From contig NC_092054.1 of assembly GCF_003086295.3 (NCBI RefSeq), positions 12,163,878 to 12,227,877 on the forward strand: a DNA stretch of 64,000 nucleotides, in the 5' to 3' direction. Position 1 is the stretch's first letter. Each line of letters begins with the position of its first letter. This document shows positions 11,328 through 22,698 of this stretch, one piece after another. Origin of the DNA: Arachis hypogaea (Eukaryota; Streptophyta; Magnoliopsida; Fabales; Fabaceae). A program made the position numbers and the translations under genes. The notes below the pieces were generated by a model, which saw nothing but the letters and a program-made list of their open reading frames with translations, ran no database searches and was not told the DNA's origin.

Positions 11328-14300
11328 TTAGTCCTCCACCACAACCCACTTTGCTTTCTTAGATTTGGATGAAACTGACTCCTCTCCAATCTCTTCAATA
11401 TATTTCTTAGCTCCGAGAATCTTAGAATTATGTTTCTCATCAACTGCAGGTGATGGAGTTGGCTCACTCTCACAAGCCTGGGATATGCCATCATGTACCA
11501 ATAAATATAAGAATAATAATATTTTAGTTACTATGTAAAAATTAATAACATCACTGTAACAATTTAAATTGGAAATCATTTGACACAAACCTTAGAAGTG
11601 TTGTATGGACCAGTAGACAAACTCAATAGTTCAGAATTTTCATGGGACAAAAGGCCCTACAAAACAATTGATTCAATAAAAAGACATCATCAAAATCTGG
11701 TTGATCTGTTTTTGTAATACAGAAACAAAAGAAAAAGTTATTAGACAGAGGGGATTACAGTGTCAGGATTGTATTTATCCAGGAAGGCAGAGACCAGAGA
11801 ATTCTCATTAGTCATTCTCAGCACATGAATCACATATGGTTCATAAGAGTTTAGATTCCTCATCTTGAGTTGCACTTTGAAGATGAACTTAATATCCCTA
11901 AGCTTATTAATCTCTTCGGGACAGGAATTTTTCTCAACACCCTTCACAGTTAGGGAAAAAAACTTCATTCATGCTCTCATAAGTAATAAAAATTAAGGTA
12001 TAGTCCAGACTATTAACACAAAAAAATGAATATGACATCAAACCTTAGTCACACAAGACTGCCTAAGGTCCTTAGCAGAAACTCCAAGAAACTTTGCAGC
12101 TTCTCCATCGAACAAAACAAAAGAGGCAGCATCGGTGTGGTCTATCACCCTTATGTGGATGATGTACCTATTATTCACCAAAAAATATACAGTCCAAGAA
12201 CAACACACTACATAAATCTTACCAATAATCAGTGTCTATACTATGCTATTACTGAATTGGATGCAAATAATTTTATAATGACTTACCCAAGAGTCTCCAT
12301 CCCACAAGGAAGAATAAAACATATCAAATGGAATTAAAAAAATCTAAAAGCAAGTGACCCCGTGAACAAATCAAGGCTAAACAAACCAGTAGCCAATAAA
12401 TCTTTTTATATTTCCCTTGTGAATCAGAATCCAAAAACACAGAAATAGCAAGCCACGGAAGTAACTTTGCAATGTGATTTCAATAATAGTTAATCTAAAT
12501 CTCCAACCCCACATTCACACAATTATCACCGACTGGCCATAACAAAAGCAAAAATTATGAGCAGTGCCTTTTAATTAAAAAAAAATTACTAATCAAGTAG
12601 AATTTTACAACATGTAATCAAGAAAAAAATAATAATCATGAGCAGTGTGAAACTTCACATCAAACTCAAAAACAACACATAAGATTCCATATTCGATCTG
12701 GAAACTCAGAAAAGGGAATTATCCAAGAGTCTCCATCCCACAAGCGAGAATAGTTTAAAATAATCCTTATTATATATAATTCATAAAAAATGTTATAAAA
12801 ATACCTATTTGAATAATAATAATTTAATAGTGTCTGAGCAAATAATACAAATGCATAGATTACACCATTATCTTCGAGGACAAAGAGTATATAATGTGTG
12901 AATGTTAAAGAAGTATCGTGAGTCATACCTTGGCTCATAGAACCCGTAGTCTCTAATGTAATTGGGACAGAAATATTTTTTATCAAGTTCCCTCAAGCCA
13001 CAACGACACTTCTTACATCCTTTGTACCACCAACCAAATTCAGTCTCAACTTCTTTAATCGTCCCGGCTGTAACAAATACAGCATCCTAAAATCGATGGA
13101 TGGGAGGGTACAACACAACAATTGAGATTATGATCCAACAAACATTAGAACTAATACAATAAAAACATACAATAAAAAAAGGAAGACTAATAAAGAAAGA
13201 ATTTTACCTGATTATGCTCCTTTATCTCTGCAATTGTTTTGTAGACTGACAGACGCAAAAAATCCTCCTCATCTGAAACAGGTTGACCACAGACCAGCGG
13301 CATTATGCCTTGTCCGTCAACAGGATCCAATTTGTTCACCCTTGCATTTTTAAATCAGAAATTATGAAATTTGTTAATAGTTTAATAATCAAAAGCATTG
13401 TATAAATAATCTGCTTACCACAATACTGATCTATACACTGTACCTCGCAAAGAAATCCCTGGCAGCTGGAAACTCAACATTGATAAACAGTTTCGAATTG
13501 TAGTTTGTGTTAGATACACCCATGACCCCTACAAAAGACATAACAAAACAAAGAAAATACCATAAGCATATGATGACAGAAAACATGCATTCAAATACCA
13601 GTAAAATAAACAAATAAACAAACCACTATAAAATTTCATCTTGCCCATTTGGAGAATAACCACATAGGTAAGACACGGGTGTTCCTCTAGATATTTGAGC
13701 AATTCAAAAGCAAAAGACTGCCACAACGTTACCCTTAATTTCTGTCCACCCCTATAAGAAATAGCAATTATTGTAGATTAAAGAGAGACACAAAATTCCA
13801 AAATAAGATTTTAAAACAAAAGCCACTATCAAAAAGATATTAAGCATTACTCAAGATCATCAAGTTCTATGGTGATATAACTTGACGGCTTCCCGTCCCG
13901 TGTGAATTCGACCAAGTTACCCTTAGAAGCAAGCTGACCTATCACATCTACAAAATAAAGGCACCAATCTATTGATTAACAAAACTCTATATGCCCAAAT
14001 TTTTCTCTTTGGAATCAACGCATTTTATTCATGTTGAAATTAGATCCCTTTAATTCTCTTAAAAATAAAAATATAAAAAACTGTTAATAAATAGTTAGGG
14101 CCTAGAAATCGAAGTTCCTGAAGAAACAAAATTATAGGACATTATAAAGATAATACACAAAATTATATAAATATTTTTATTAAACGAAATTCAAATGAAA
14201 CAATATTTAACTGAGTTAGAAATTATATTATTTCTTAATATAAAATTACAGCAAGGGAATATTTGTTACAGGAAGGGAATAATAAAAAAATTCTTCCTTA

Positions 14301-15122
14301 ATATAATATCTCAATGAAACAAATTTTAGATTAATATTATATGAATCTACAATAGTTGAGACTTGAGAGGAATAACAACAACCATCAATTGAATCTATAT
14401 CTGTCCACTATATGCTCATAATAAAAAAGACAGCAAATGGTGCAAAACAATATATAGGATTAAAAAATTAGACTTTAAAGAATTAAATAACACATGCATC
14501 ATAGATTAATCTAACAAAGTACTTACCAACTAAATAACCATCTTCTTTAGACTCTGATTGAATTGTTTTGAACGGAACAAAATTAAATCCGTTCAATGGA
14601 ACTGAAGAATCTTGTACCGGACGCACAATCGTGTCCCTCTTGAAATGGATCCTAAATTTGTGTCTAGTAGGCTTGAACTTGATGGTATTCAAAGCAACTC
14701 CAAAATTAGTGACCACGTACACGTTGCCCTCAGTGAGTAAGCCCTCGAAGATAGGAACAAATATGTCTTTTACAGTGCATTGAATTGTATCTCCCTGAAT
14801 GCATTAATTTTATAGAGTCATAGATAAATGAGGTTTATTGCTCAGTCATTACCAAAATAAATCTGAAATGAAAAGAGAAAATTTTACCTCTTCATCAAGG
14901 ACAACCATCTCAATAGGTGCCTTCATCCCAGATCTTGCAAATTGAGAAACGGTCCAAAGTCTAATGACACGTACTTTGAGCTTCTACACCTTATGCGCTG
15001 GACCAGCATTGATACAATTGATGAGATCATACCTAAAAATCAAAGACCTCATATTTAGTGAAAGATAAAAAAAACTTATTGTGAAACAATCCACATGGCA
15101 CATGAACTCACCTAGCTGCCAT
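11328..15122 (-). pseudogene. Replication protein A 70 kDa DNA-binding subunit-like, early stop
   Basis: Second member of the RPA70-like tandem pair, in twelve exons: 15112-15122, 14888-15032, 14527-14794, 13851-13947, 13624-13751, 13444-13528, 13208-13340, 12929-13086, 12044-12167, 11759-11941, 11591-11656, 11328-11477 (516 codons with stop). Exon sizes 268, 97 and 85 match gene 1 exactly, once gene 1's missing base is counted. The first OB domain reads LKVRVIRLW. A TAG at 14984-14986 (codon 20) stands where the family has Trp just before that motif, and no nearby downstream Met would rescue the domain. The zinc segment reads CKKCRC...FCPNY: the expected last Cys is Tyr. The C-terminus is Lys-rich and acidic, ending KAKWVVVED. 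All other exons are open, so inactivation looks recent. Confidence 0.8.
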
Positions 15123-15749
15123 TGCTACCTGCCACTACAAAATTACTTAAATAAATTGAATTTCAGTGTAGATAAAGAACAAATGTGGTGATCACCTATG
15201 CCAAACTTATAGAGAGTCACAGCACTGTTCAGCCCCAGTATTGGTAAGAATTGCAAGAATCTTTACGTTCCTATCAAAATCCAGCTAAAAAAAAGGGAAA
15301 GTGTTTAGACTATTCAAGATTAAAGAATCTGAATCATATCAATAAAATCAATAAATCAATAAATCAATAATCAATAAATAAAATAAAATTCAATTGTAGG
15401 TTAGAAATCAACGGCCAACATTTACTGTGTTCCATTTACATGGCAAACTGGAGTTTAATTCTGAAAAATCAAAATAAGAAGCAATATATGCTGAAGAGGA
15501 AATCACCATATTTACATACACTAATTAGGAACTGTAAATCACAATAAGTTTCGAAAAGGCATGAAATTATTTTATTTTTGTATGTTGTCAAAACATTCTA
15601 TATCATAGATACTGACATTTCAAGAGGTACAGACTAAAGGCGTTATGAGAATTAAATTTGATATATAGCACCAATTTTTTGTTTCCTAATCTGATATAAT
15701 TCCCAAAAGGTTTGTTATCAGTACCTTCCATATATGACCAAAGATTGTG

Positions 15750-16540
15750 TTGAGAGGATAGTATCATATTTTCTATAATTTAAAATCTGAGGAATTGATT
15801 TTTATTGACTCCAAAAAAAATATTGCAACATAAGACAAATAAAAAAAATATATAAGATTTAGACAAAACAAAAAAAATTACGTGAAAAGACGTATTAAAA
15901 ATAGGATCAATTGTATGATAAAATTAATTACATGTTGGTCGCATGCAATTTGGGATTAGGGTTTTAAATTACATACATTAATTAATTAGTTTAGAGACTT
16001 ACCATGATTACAGCTAAGGTTCTGAGAACAGGGGAAGGACCCAACCAAGGATTCATTGGGAAGCTGCTGTTAGGACTGGGCATGTTTGTGTGCAAGTGTT
16101 CCAAGTAAGTGGTTTTTTTTGTTCCGTGTAATCTAAAACACAAAACACAAAACACACAAAGCAGCATCAGTACAACAGAGCCAGAACTCAAAAATCAAAC
16201 AATCGTTCAAAGATTTCAGCAAAACACAAAACCCTATAATCATTCAATAATTTGTTGATTCAGAACAGAAATTCAGAGAATAAAATGAAAATCGAAGAAT
16301 AGGTGCGCACCAAAGCCACTGACCTTCGAGATAATGACGTCGAGACGACGGCGACAAGACGACCACGAGCAGCAGGAAGAATCCGACGGAGGATGGGCGC
16401 CGAGTGATGAAGAAGACATCAAATAGGGGATCTGACTTGGAAAACAACGACAGTACAAAGAAAGACTCCTCGGACAGCCACGGACGGCGGCAACCGGTCA
16501 ATCCGTTCGGCGGCGGTGGAGGCTAGCTAGGGTTTTTCCT
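15750..16540 (-). promoter_or_regulatory. Duplicated leader/promoter block of RPA1-like gene 2
   Basis: Counterpart of 9,509-10,335. It has the same GC-rich upper part, the same donor-like site and the same exon-like piece, here with the frame MPSPNSSFPMNPWLGPSP followed by a GTAAGT donor near 16,003. From this donor, splicing to the acceptor at about 15,134 would keep the frame open into the start of the RPA1-like gene. That is an inference from sequence alone. Confidence 0.5.
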
Positions 16541-17102
16541 TTTTCTAATCTTTGAATGAAGAAATGACTGAAAGTAAGAAAAGAGAATAGGGAGACCAGC
16601 AATCAGTAATGCACTAACGCGTTATTCCTCCCCCCCCCCCCCCCGAAACGACATCGTATTAGGCAAACCGAATGTATACCGGTCCGGTCCAAACCGGGCG
16701 CTGGGCTTTCATTTTTTTTAAGTCAAAGGATTATAAATTAATGTATTATAAATTAATGTTAATTGATATGTAGTAGATAAACAAATTTAATTAGAATAAA
16801 TAACAATTTATTTATTTTATTTTAAACTTTTATTTTATTTTAGACTATATAAATAAAAAGATTAATTCACTAATAGAACGAATTATAATTAATGTAGTAT
16901 AATTAATTAAGTAATATAAATGATAATAAATTATCTAAATCATATTAATTATAATATTTAAATATATAATCAAATCAAATCAAATCAAATCAAATAAATT
17001 AAATCGGGAAACACTCTCAGAAGCATGCCACGTCAGCTTCATCATTAAGTGCAGACATCCGATTTTTATATAATAGAATAGATAATAAAATAATGATAAT
17101 AT
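16541..17102. other. AT-rich spacer with a C16 homopolymer
   Basis: Contains an uninterrupted run of 16 C at 16629-16644 and a direct CAAAT pentamer array near 16,970-17,000. No gene supported. Confidence 0.6.
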
Positions 17103-17111
17103 TATTATATA

Positions 17112-17434
17112 GAGTCCTGCTAGGGAGCCAATGGACTATTTGTACAATGGGATATTGAGTTACAAAATGAACATCCCTCATACTATCTAGAATAACCATC
17201 CGAGTACTAGGGATAATAAACATCTTCCCAAAAGCTTAAACTGATTTTTGGGTTCACCAAGGATCGAACTCTTGACCTTTTGGATCTAGAGTTCTAATAC
17301 CATGTCATGATACCACTCATCCCAAAAGCTTCAGTTGATGGAAAAAGATAACACTAATGGTTATATCTCTAATACTCCCTAAACCTCCATTGTACACATT
17401 GTACAAATATTCCATTGGCTCCTCATACTTTTCC
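17112..17434. mobile_element. MITE with 9-bp target duplication (Mutator-like)
   Basis: Inverted ends share GGAGCCAATGGA-TATTTGTACAATG, and the unit is flanked on both sides by TATTATATA (17103-17111 and 17435-17443). The interior, read on the minus strand, contains GGTCAAGAGTTCGATCC, resembling a polymerase III B box, so part of it may derive from a tRNA-related sequence. No protein is encoded. Confidence 0.8.
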
Positions 17435-17443
17435 TATTATATA

Positions 17444-18329
17444 TTATCCTATTCTCCTGTATAAGGGAGAACTCGCAGCGGAATCGCAATTCGCAACCAT
17501 ATGCAATTGATCGAACACTGTGACGATGAATTCTGTGAATTTGGGTGGGCTACAAACACAATGACATGAAAACAAAGAAGCCTCAAAGAATTAGTTGAGG
17601 AACAATTACAGCAATACATGAAAAAGGGGGCCAGTCACAGCAAGCAGCAGCGCAGATGGATGAGAATTCGGAGGTAGCAATTGACACCATGCTTGAAACA
17701 GGAGCAGTGCGTGAGTGAAAGTTTTCGATGGATGAGAATCAAAGGAGATCGTCGGCGAAAGCAGGGCAGCGTTCAGCGCTAAGCGGACTCCGTCATCCTC
17801 TGCAGCGGATCTTCTTGGGGAGAGACCTGTTTGGGCCAGCTCAATTGCATCAAGTCTTGACTCCAGACCCGAAGATCAATTGGAGGCGAGTCGCGGCAGC
17901 CATGGAAACAAGAAGCTTTGTGCGTCGTCTTCATTGTGAGAGGATGATCAAATGGGGTTTGGGTCAGGTGGGTTGGGTTTTGGTTCGGGTAGGATTCTTT
18001 GGGCTTAGCCCAAGACAAAAACAAAAAACGGTGCCACTACGACGTTGTAGGCACCAGTAAAAAAATATAAAATTCCTAACCCCAATTCAACATAATCAGA
18101 ACCCAAGACCAAAAAGAAAAAAAAAATCAGAATCAGAATCGTCGACCTCTTTGTTCATATCATACGTTCCGGTGTTTTTCATAAGTCCTCTGCCTTATCT
18201 TCTCCGATTCACATGTGTGATTTTGTGTATTATTGAATTGAAATTTGAAACTCCGTGTGCTTCTCTCCTGTTTCGTTGTTATTTATTGATTGATTGTTTC
18301 TAAAATCAGGTTAACAGTTAGAGAGATAT
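17444..18329. other. Unannotated GC-richer stretch
   Basis: A 110-codon open frame runs at 17728-18060 on the plus strand, but its composition and lack of any recognisable domain do not support a gene. A pyrimidine-rich stretch at 18,140-18,310 resembles a plant 5' leader ending in TTCTAAAATCAG just before the LTR. It may be a decayed gene start cut by the retroelement. Confidence 0.35.
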
Positions 18330-19372
18330 TGTAACACCCTAACTATCAAAATGTTACACTTCCAGCTGAGCCACTCTGATAGTTCGGGTATTACGACTAT
18401 TCTTATAATATTTAATACTAAAATATGAGCTTGTTCAAAACTTAATTCGTATTACTGCTCAAAAGACTTTTTAATAGATAACATACATCCATACAAATAT
18501 TAATACTTACAAAGGATACATATATATAAACAATTTACAAGCATTACCTAATACAATTCCTATCCCTCTTATAAAACTTTGTAAGGATAAAGGCGAGGAA
18601 AAAAGGTAACTACTACAATACATCATATAAACAGAAAATAGAATAAACTCTTCGTGACTTTCTCGTCCATATCTTGAAAAGGAAACACCTGTAGGGGAGT
18701 GAGAACATCGTACTCGAAAGGGTTCTCACTATAGGGTTGCAGAATTATTATAATAGGATACGTGAAAATAAAAACTGTTTCTAAAGTACAATGATTGTTA
18801 CCCGCCTTATGTATCTTTTCAAAACCATAGATCCGAATTCAAAATTGAAAATCCTTTTTAAAAGAGAACTCCATTAATTCTCCAAAAATCCAAACCCTTT
18901 TAAAAGAGCTTTTCCTAGACAGTATGAATGACCAAACTGTTCCAAGCATAGGTTCATTAAGTCTATGCTGAACCAGTTTAGTTTTTCATACTTTACTAAA
19001 CTAAAAACACAAACGATTCACGGCCTTCGGCCCATCACATAATCAATCAGGGCTATAGGCCCAAACATTTCAATAACAGTCAATCCACCACAATCCAACC
19101 AGTTTTTAGTCACAAACACAAGTAAGAAGGTCAAACACAATCAAGCAGTTATATCAAGTAGAGCAATTAGCAATTAGACATAATTATTCATGTAGGCAAA
19201 CTAATTACAATATGCACACCCAAAAAAGGTCACGTAGATGCATATAATGAATGCCTGCCCTATGGCTGATGAGTATCATCTGTCGGTTATCAAGCCAACC
19301 CGACAAGTCCAGTTTGCTAAACCCCTGGACTGTCCCCCGACGTGCATCCCTATGAGTCTATGCATAGCTTTT

Positions 19373-19430
<58 letters not shown>

Positions 19431-21482
19431 AATCACTCAATGGGGGGTACCATTCCCGGAAATTTATACGTGCCCGATCACCCTTACGTCGTAGGGTCAA
19501 CAGAGTATCGAGTCTCAACCTGAAACACGTGGTGGCAAGTCACGGTTCTGTACCCAAGAAAACTCGTATCTCAGATAACATTAAATTCATAAGCCACATA
19601 TTCATTCATAATCATTCATTCATCATCATTTCCGCACTTCATTCACAATCCAAACCAAGTCAAATAATCATTCTTGCCATATTTCACCTTTTTTCTCAAA
19701 TTACTTTACTTTAAAACCCAAAAATTCAAACTCATCTTTGTTTCAAAATTCAAAATCCTCATATCTCAACTATTCCAGGTTCATAATCCACTTTCAAAAT
19801 CAAAGTTATTTAAGCCTAAAAACCAATTTCATTTCATTATTAAATCGGAAACCTTTCCAGGGCTCGAAATTGTTTAATCTTGCTAAGTCAAAATTAAAAG
19901 AATACCTCAAAAGCAAAACGAATTTAATTAATCAAAATTCAATTTCTTTTAAAATCCATTAAAACTCCTCCAAAGGTACTTCCTTAATCAATCTTCAAAA
20001 CATAGGCCCTTTCATATTTAAATCAATCGGAAAACATGAATTTTTCTTAAACAGCTTAAACTCGAAACACCAATTTCTTAATAAATCAAGAACCAAATAA
20101 TAGGACCTCTCAAGTCCAAATCATTTTCTAAATCACATTTTAAAACAAAATCTTAATTTCATAAAAATTTGGCAGCATCTCCCCTAAAACTTGGACTTTG
20201 CCACCCTTTTCGGATCCGAACCAAACCAAACAATAACCCAGTCAAACAAACATTCATATCCAACCAAGACAACTAAATAATACATAAGACTTATACAATC
20301 ACTAAAAATATATTTCTCATAGCAGCATCCATATATAACAATTCTAAATCATAAAGTATAGTTTTCTGAAAAAGGCCCCTACCTCGAAATGAGAAACCAT
20401 AACCCAAACGCGTCAACTGAACTCTTTTCTCTAAGCCCAAAATCAGCGGCAACTGAAGCCTCAGCTCCGCTTGCTTTCCCAATAGCAGAAACAGCCTTAA
20501 TCGCTACATGTAAGCTCGGTTACTGATTCCTAACACATCAATATCGCAAAGACTTTAATACACATAACAGGACACTAACGCGAAGGTTTTTCGAAACGTA
20601 AATACTTACTGTAAAAGAACACAGAGCAGCAGCGATCTTACCACCGGTTTAGCGGCTCCGATGGTGGCATATGACAGAAAAATTCACAGTGACCATATAT
20701 CCTGACACAGACAATCTCAGCAACCACTCTCACAGTAAAAACTAACTTAACAGACAAAGAAGCTAAAGCAAGCTTAGAGCTTACCACACAGATACAGGCT
20801 TCAGTGGTGGTTTCAGGCGGCAGCAACGTTCTCCGGCGGCAGAGGCATGGCCAGAAGCTTCGGCAGCGACACCCACAGTGGCAATCCTCCGTGTTCTCCC
20901 ACTCTCGTTCGAGCTCACCTTCCCGGCAAGCCCAATGGCGGCAGCGGCGGTGCAGCAGCTCAACGGTGGGGTCTCCATTGACAAAGACGGATCGACGGTG
21001 ATGGCTTCGCGGTGAGGGCACGACTGGGCACGGCGGCACCGCGCGGTCCCCTCCTTCTTCGCGTCTCTCTCTCTCTCGCCTCAGATTTGATTTGCGATGG
21101 CGGCTTCAAGGCAGGTCGGCGGCGACGCGTGGCGCAGTGACGGTGTCTTCTTCCTCGTCTCCCTCGTGCGGTGGTTCAGCGACAGCTCCATGGGACGGCG
21201 GCGACGCGGCTGGGCAGTGGCAGCTATGCGATCTCCTTCTCTCTCGGATCTCCTCTCTCCTCTGCCAACAGCGACGGTGACGATGGCAGTGACACCCAAC
21301 GCGCCGCCTCCTTCTTCCTCCTTCCTCCTCTCTGCTCTCCCTGTTCTTTCTTCTCCCTTTCTTTCTTTCCTTTCTTTCTCTGGTTTACTGAAGCTATGGG
21401 TGTTATGTTGTTTTTGGGGAAAGGGGTATGGCGGCTAGGGTTAGGGAAATTAGATTTAGGGAAATTAGTGTTTTGTAACCGA
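18330..21482 (+). mobile_element. Ty3/gypsy-type LTR, right end uncertain
   Basis: Starts TGTAACACCC, like the LTRs at 27,096 and 30,696, and shares a block with the latter (about 19,240-19,560 against 31,640-31,920, including GACGTGCATCCCT and GCCCGATCACCCTTACGTCG). It carries an AT microsatellite at 19,376-19,428 and becomes CpG-rich at 20,620-21,300. No gag or pol follows; the sequence gives way to a transposase fragment near 21,570. The left flank is GATAT and the same five bases occur at 21,483, but the preceding bases are not CA, so the right border is tentative. It could be a solo or truncated LTR. Open frames inside it are not genes. Confidence 0.65.
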
Positions 21483-21570
21483 GATATATATTGAACGATG
21501 GATCAAGAAGTTAAAGAAGCGACACACACACATCAAGAGCAGCCACGACGAGCCACTGTTGGAGCCAAGA

Positions 21571-22083
21571 AGCAAGAGGTTTGACGAATTGGTGTTTCGT
21601 TAGCAAAATATATGCGAATTTGTATCAAAATCTGAGGAGTTGACTGCCATTCTGCACCGTGCCTACGATAACGTCATGGTTGAGATGGAAGAACTGAAAG
21701 CCAAAAGGAAGGTGACCTGTTCATTATCTCATGAAGATGCCAACTTGGAATCCGTTAACGAGCTTCAAAGCCCTCCAAGGGTTCGAACAAGAAGATGTCC
21801 AAAAAATAGGCTATGTTCAAAGTTGGACAAATAGATTGCAAATCCCTCAAAGAAGAAGAAAACGAGAGCTCTAAGCGAGGTAAAAGCGATGTTCTTTAAA
21901 TAGGTGGTAATTGAGTTTAATTATTTTGTTAATATTTTTGCTAATATGTGAGTTTATTATTTCCAATTAAACCTTTTTGATGCTGCATCAGTGGTGCAAG
22001 CAAATTCCAACCAATATCACGGACATGTTATGAATTATCAGTTTAGGGATCCAGCAGCAGCAGATAAGTTTTTGGGTGTATAG
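21571..22083 (+). pseudogene. FAR1/MULE-type transposase, C-terminal fragment
   Basis: Matches, from my knowledge of the family, the C-terminal tail of FAR1-related proteins, which derive from Mutator-like transposases. The frame reads RFDELVFR, then SEELTAILHRAYDNVMVEME, then a basic stretch RTRRCPKNRLCSKLDK. A second exon starts LFDAASVVQ and ends DKFLGV before TAG at 22081. In-frame stops occur at 21601-21603 and 21832-21834. A donor lies at 21879/21880, but no clear acceptor precedes the second exon. All upstream domains (DNA-binding, catalytic, SWIM) are missing, because the LTR at 18.3-21.5 kb occupies that position. It is convergent with the Ulp1-like pseudogene, suggesting one parental transposon. 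Confidence 0.75.
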
Positions 22084-22204
22084 TTACAGGATATTGGTGT
22101 AACGCTCAGTTTTTTGGGTGTATTTCTGAATTCTCTTGTGTTTGACATTTTAATTTTATATTTTTTAGATGCTGCTGTTTATGTTAGAAATTAGTGTTTT
22201 GTTT

Positions 22205-22470
22205 AGTTTTTAGGGTTTAAGGTTTAGGGTTTAGGGTTTAGGGTTTTAGGGTTTAGGGTTTAGGGTTTAGGGTTTTAAGGTTTATGGTTTAGGGTTTTAG
22301 GATTTTAGGGTTTAGGGTTTAGTGGTTAGGGTTTTAGGGTTTAGGGGTTTAGGATTTAGGGGTTTAGGGTTTAGGAGTTTAGGATTTAGGATTTAGGATT
22401 TAGGACTTAGAGTTTAGGGTTTTAGTGGTTTAGGGTTTAGGTTAGGGTTTTAGGGTTTAGGGCTTTAAGG
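22205..22470 (+). repeat. Interstitial telomere-like TTTAGGG repeats
   Basis: About 265 bases built from degenerate TTTAGGG heptamers, the plant telomere unit, with interspersed TTTTAGGG and GGATTTAGG variants. It lies between the two convergent genes of the presumed Mutator-like element. Confidence 0.9.
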
Positions 22471-22698
22471 TATATATTTGGGTGTATACGGGTCATATTT
22501 GGGTATATAATTAACGTAATTGGGTGTATTAGTTGGTTTGGTGTTGTTTTCCTTTATTTTTTTTGTACCTGTAATTTACAGCTTTTGAATACAGCACAAA
22601 CAGTTTATTTATGCAAACAAATTTTATAATACAACTGCATTAAATATTCACAAAATTTACAAGTGATCAAACTATTTCAAGACTAGATAACACTGAAA

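Noticed and set aside
17728..18060. 110-codon open frame on the plus strand
   Set aside because: An equally open frame runs antisense (17779-18024), no domain is recognised, and there are no supporting splice or promoter signals; GC-richer DNA explains it.
19238..19714. 158-codon open frame
   Set aside because: It runs through an AT microsatellite (Ile-Tyr repeat) inside an LTR and is not a gene.
20638..21438. Several overlapping open frames on both strands
   Set aside because: They lie in the CpG-rich part of the LTR, where stop codons are rare on all frames.
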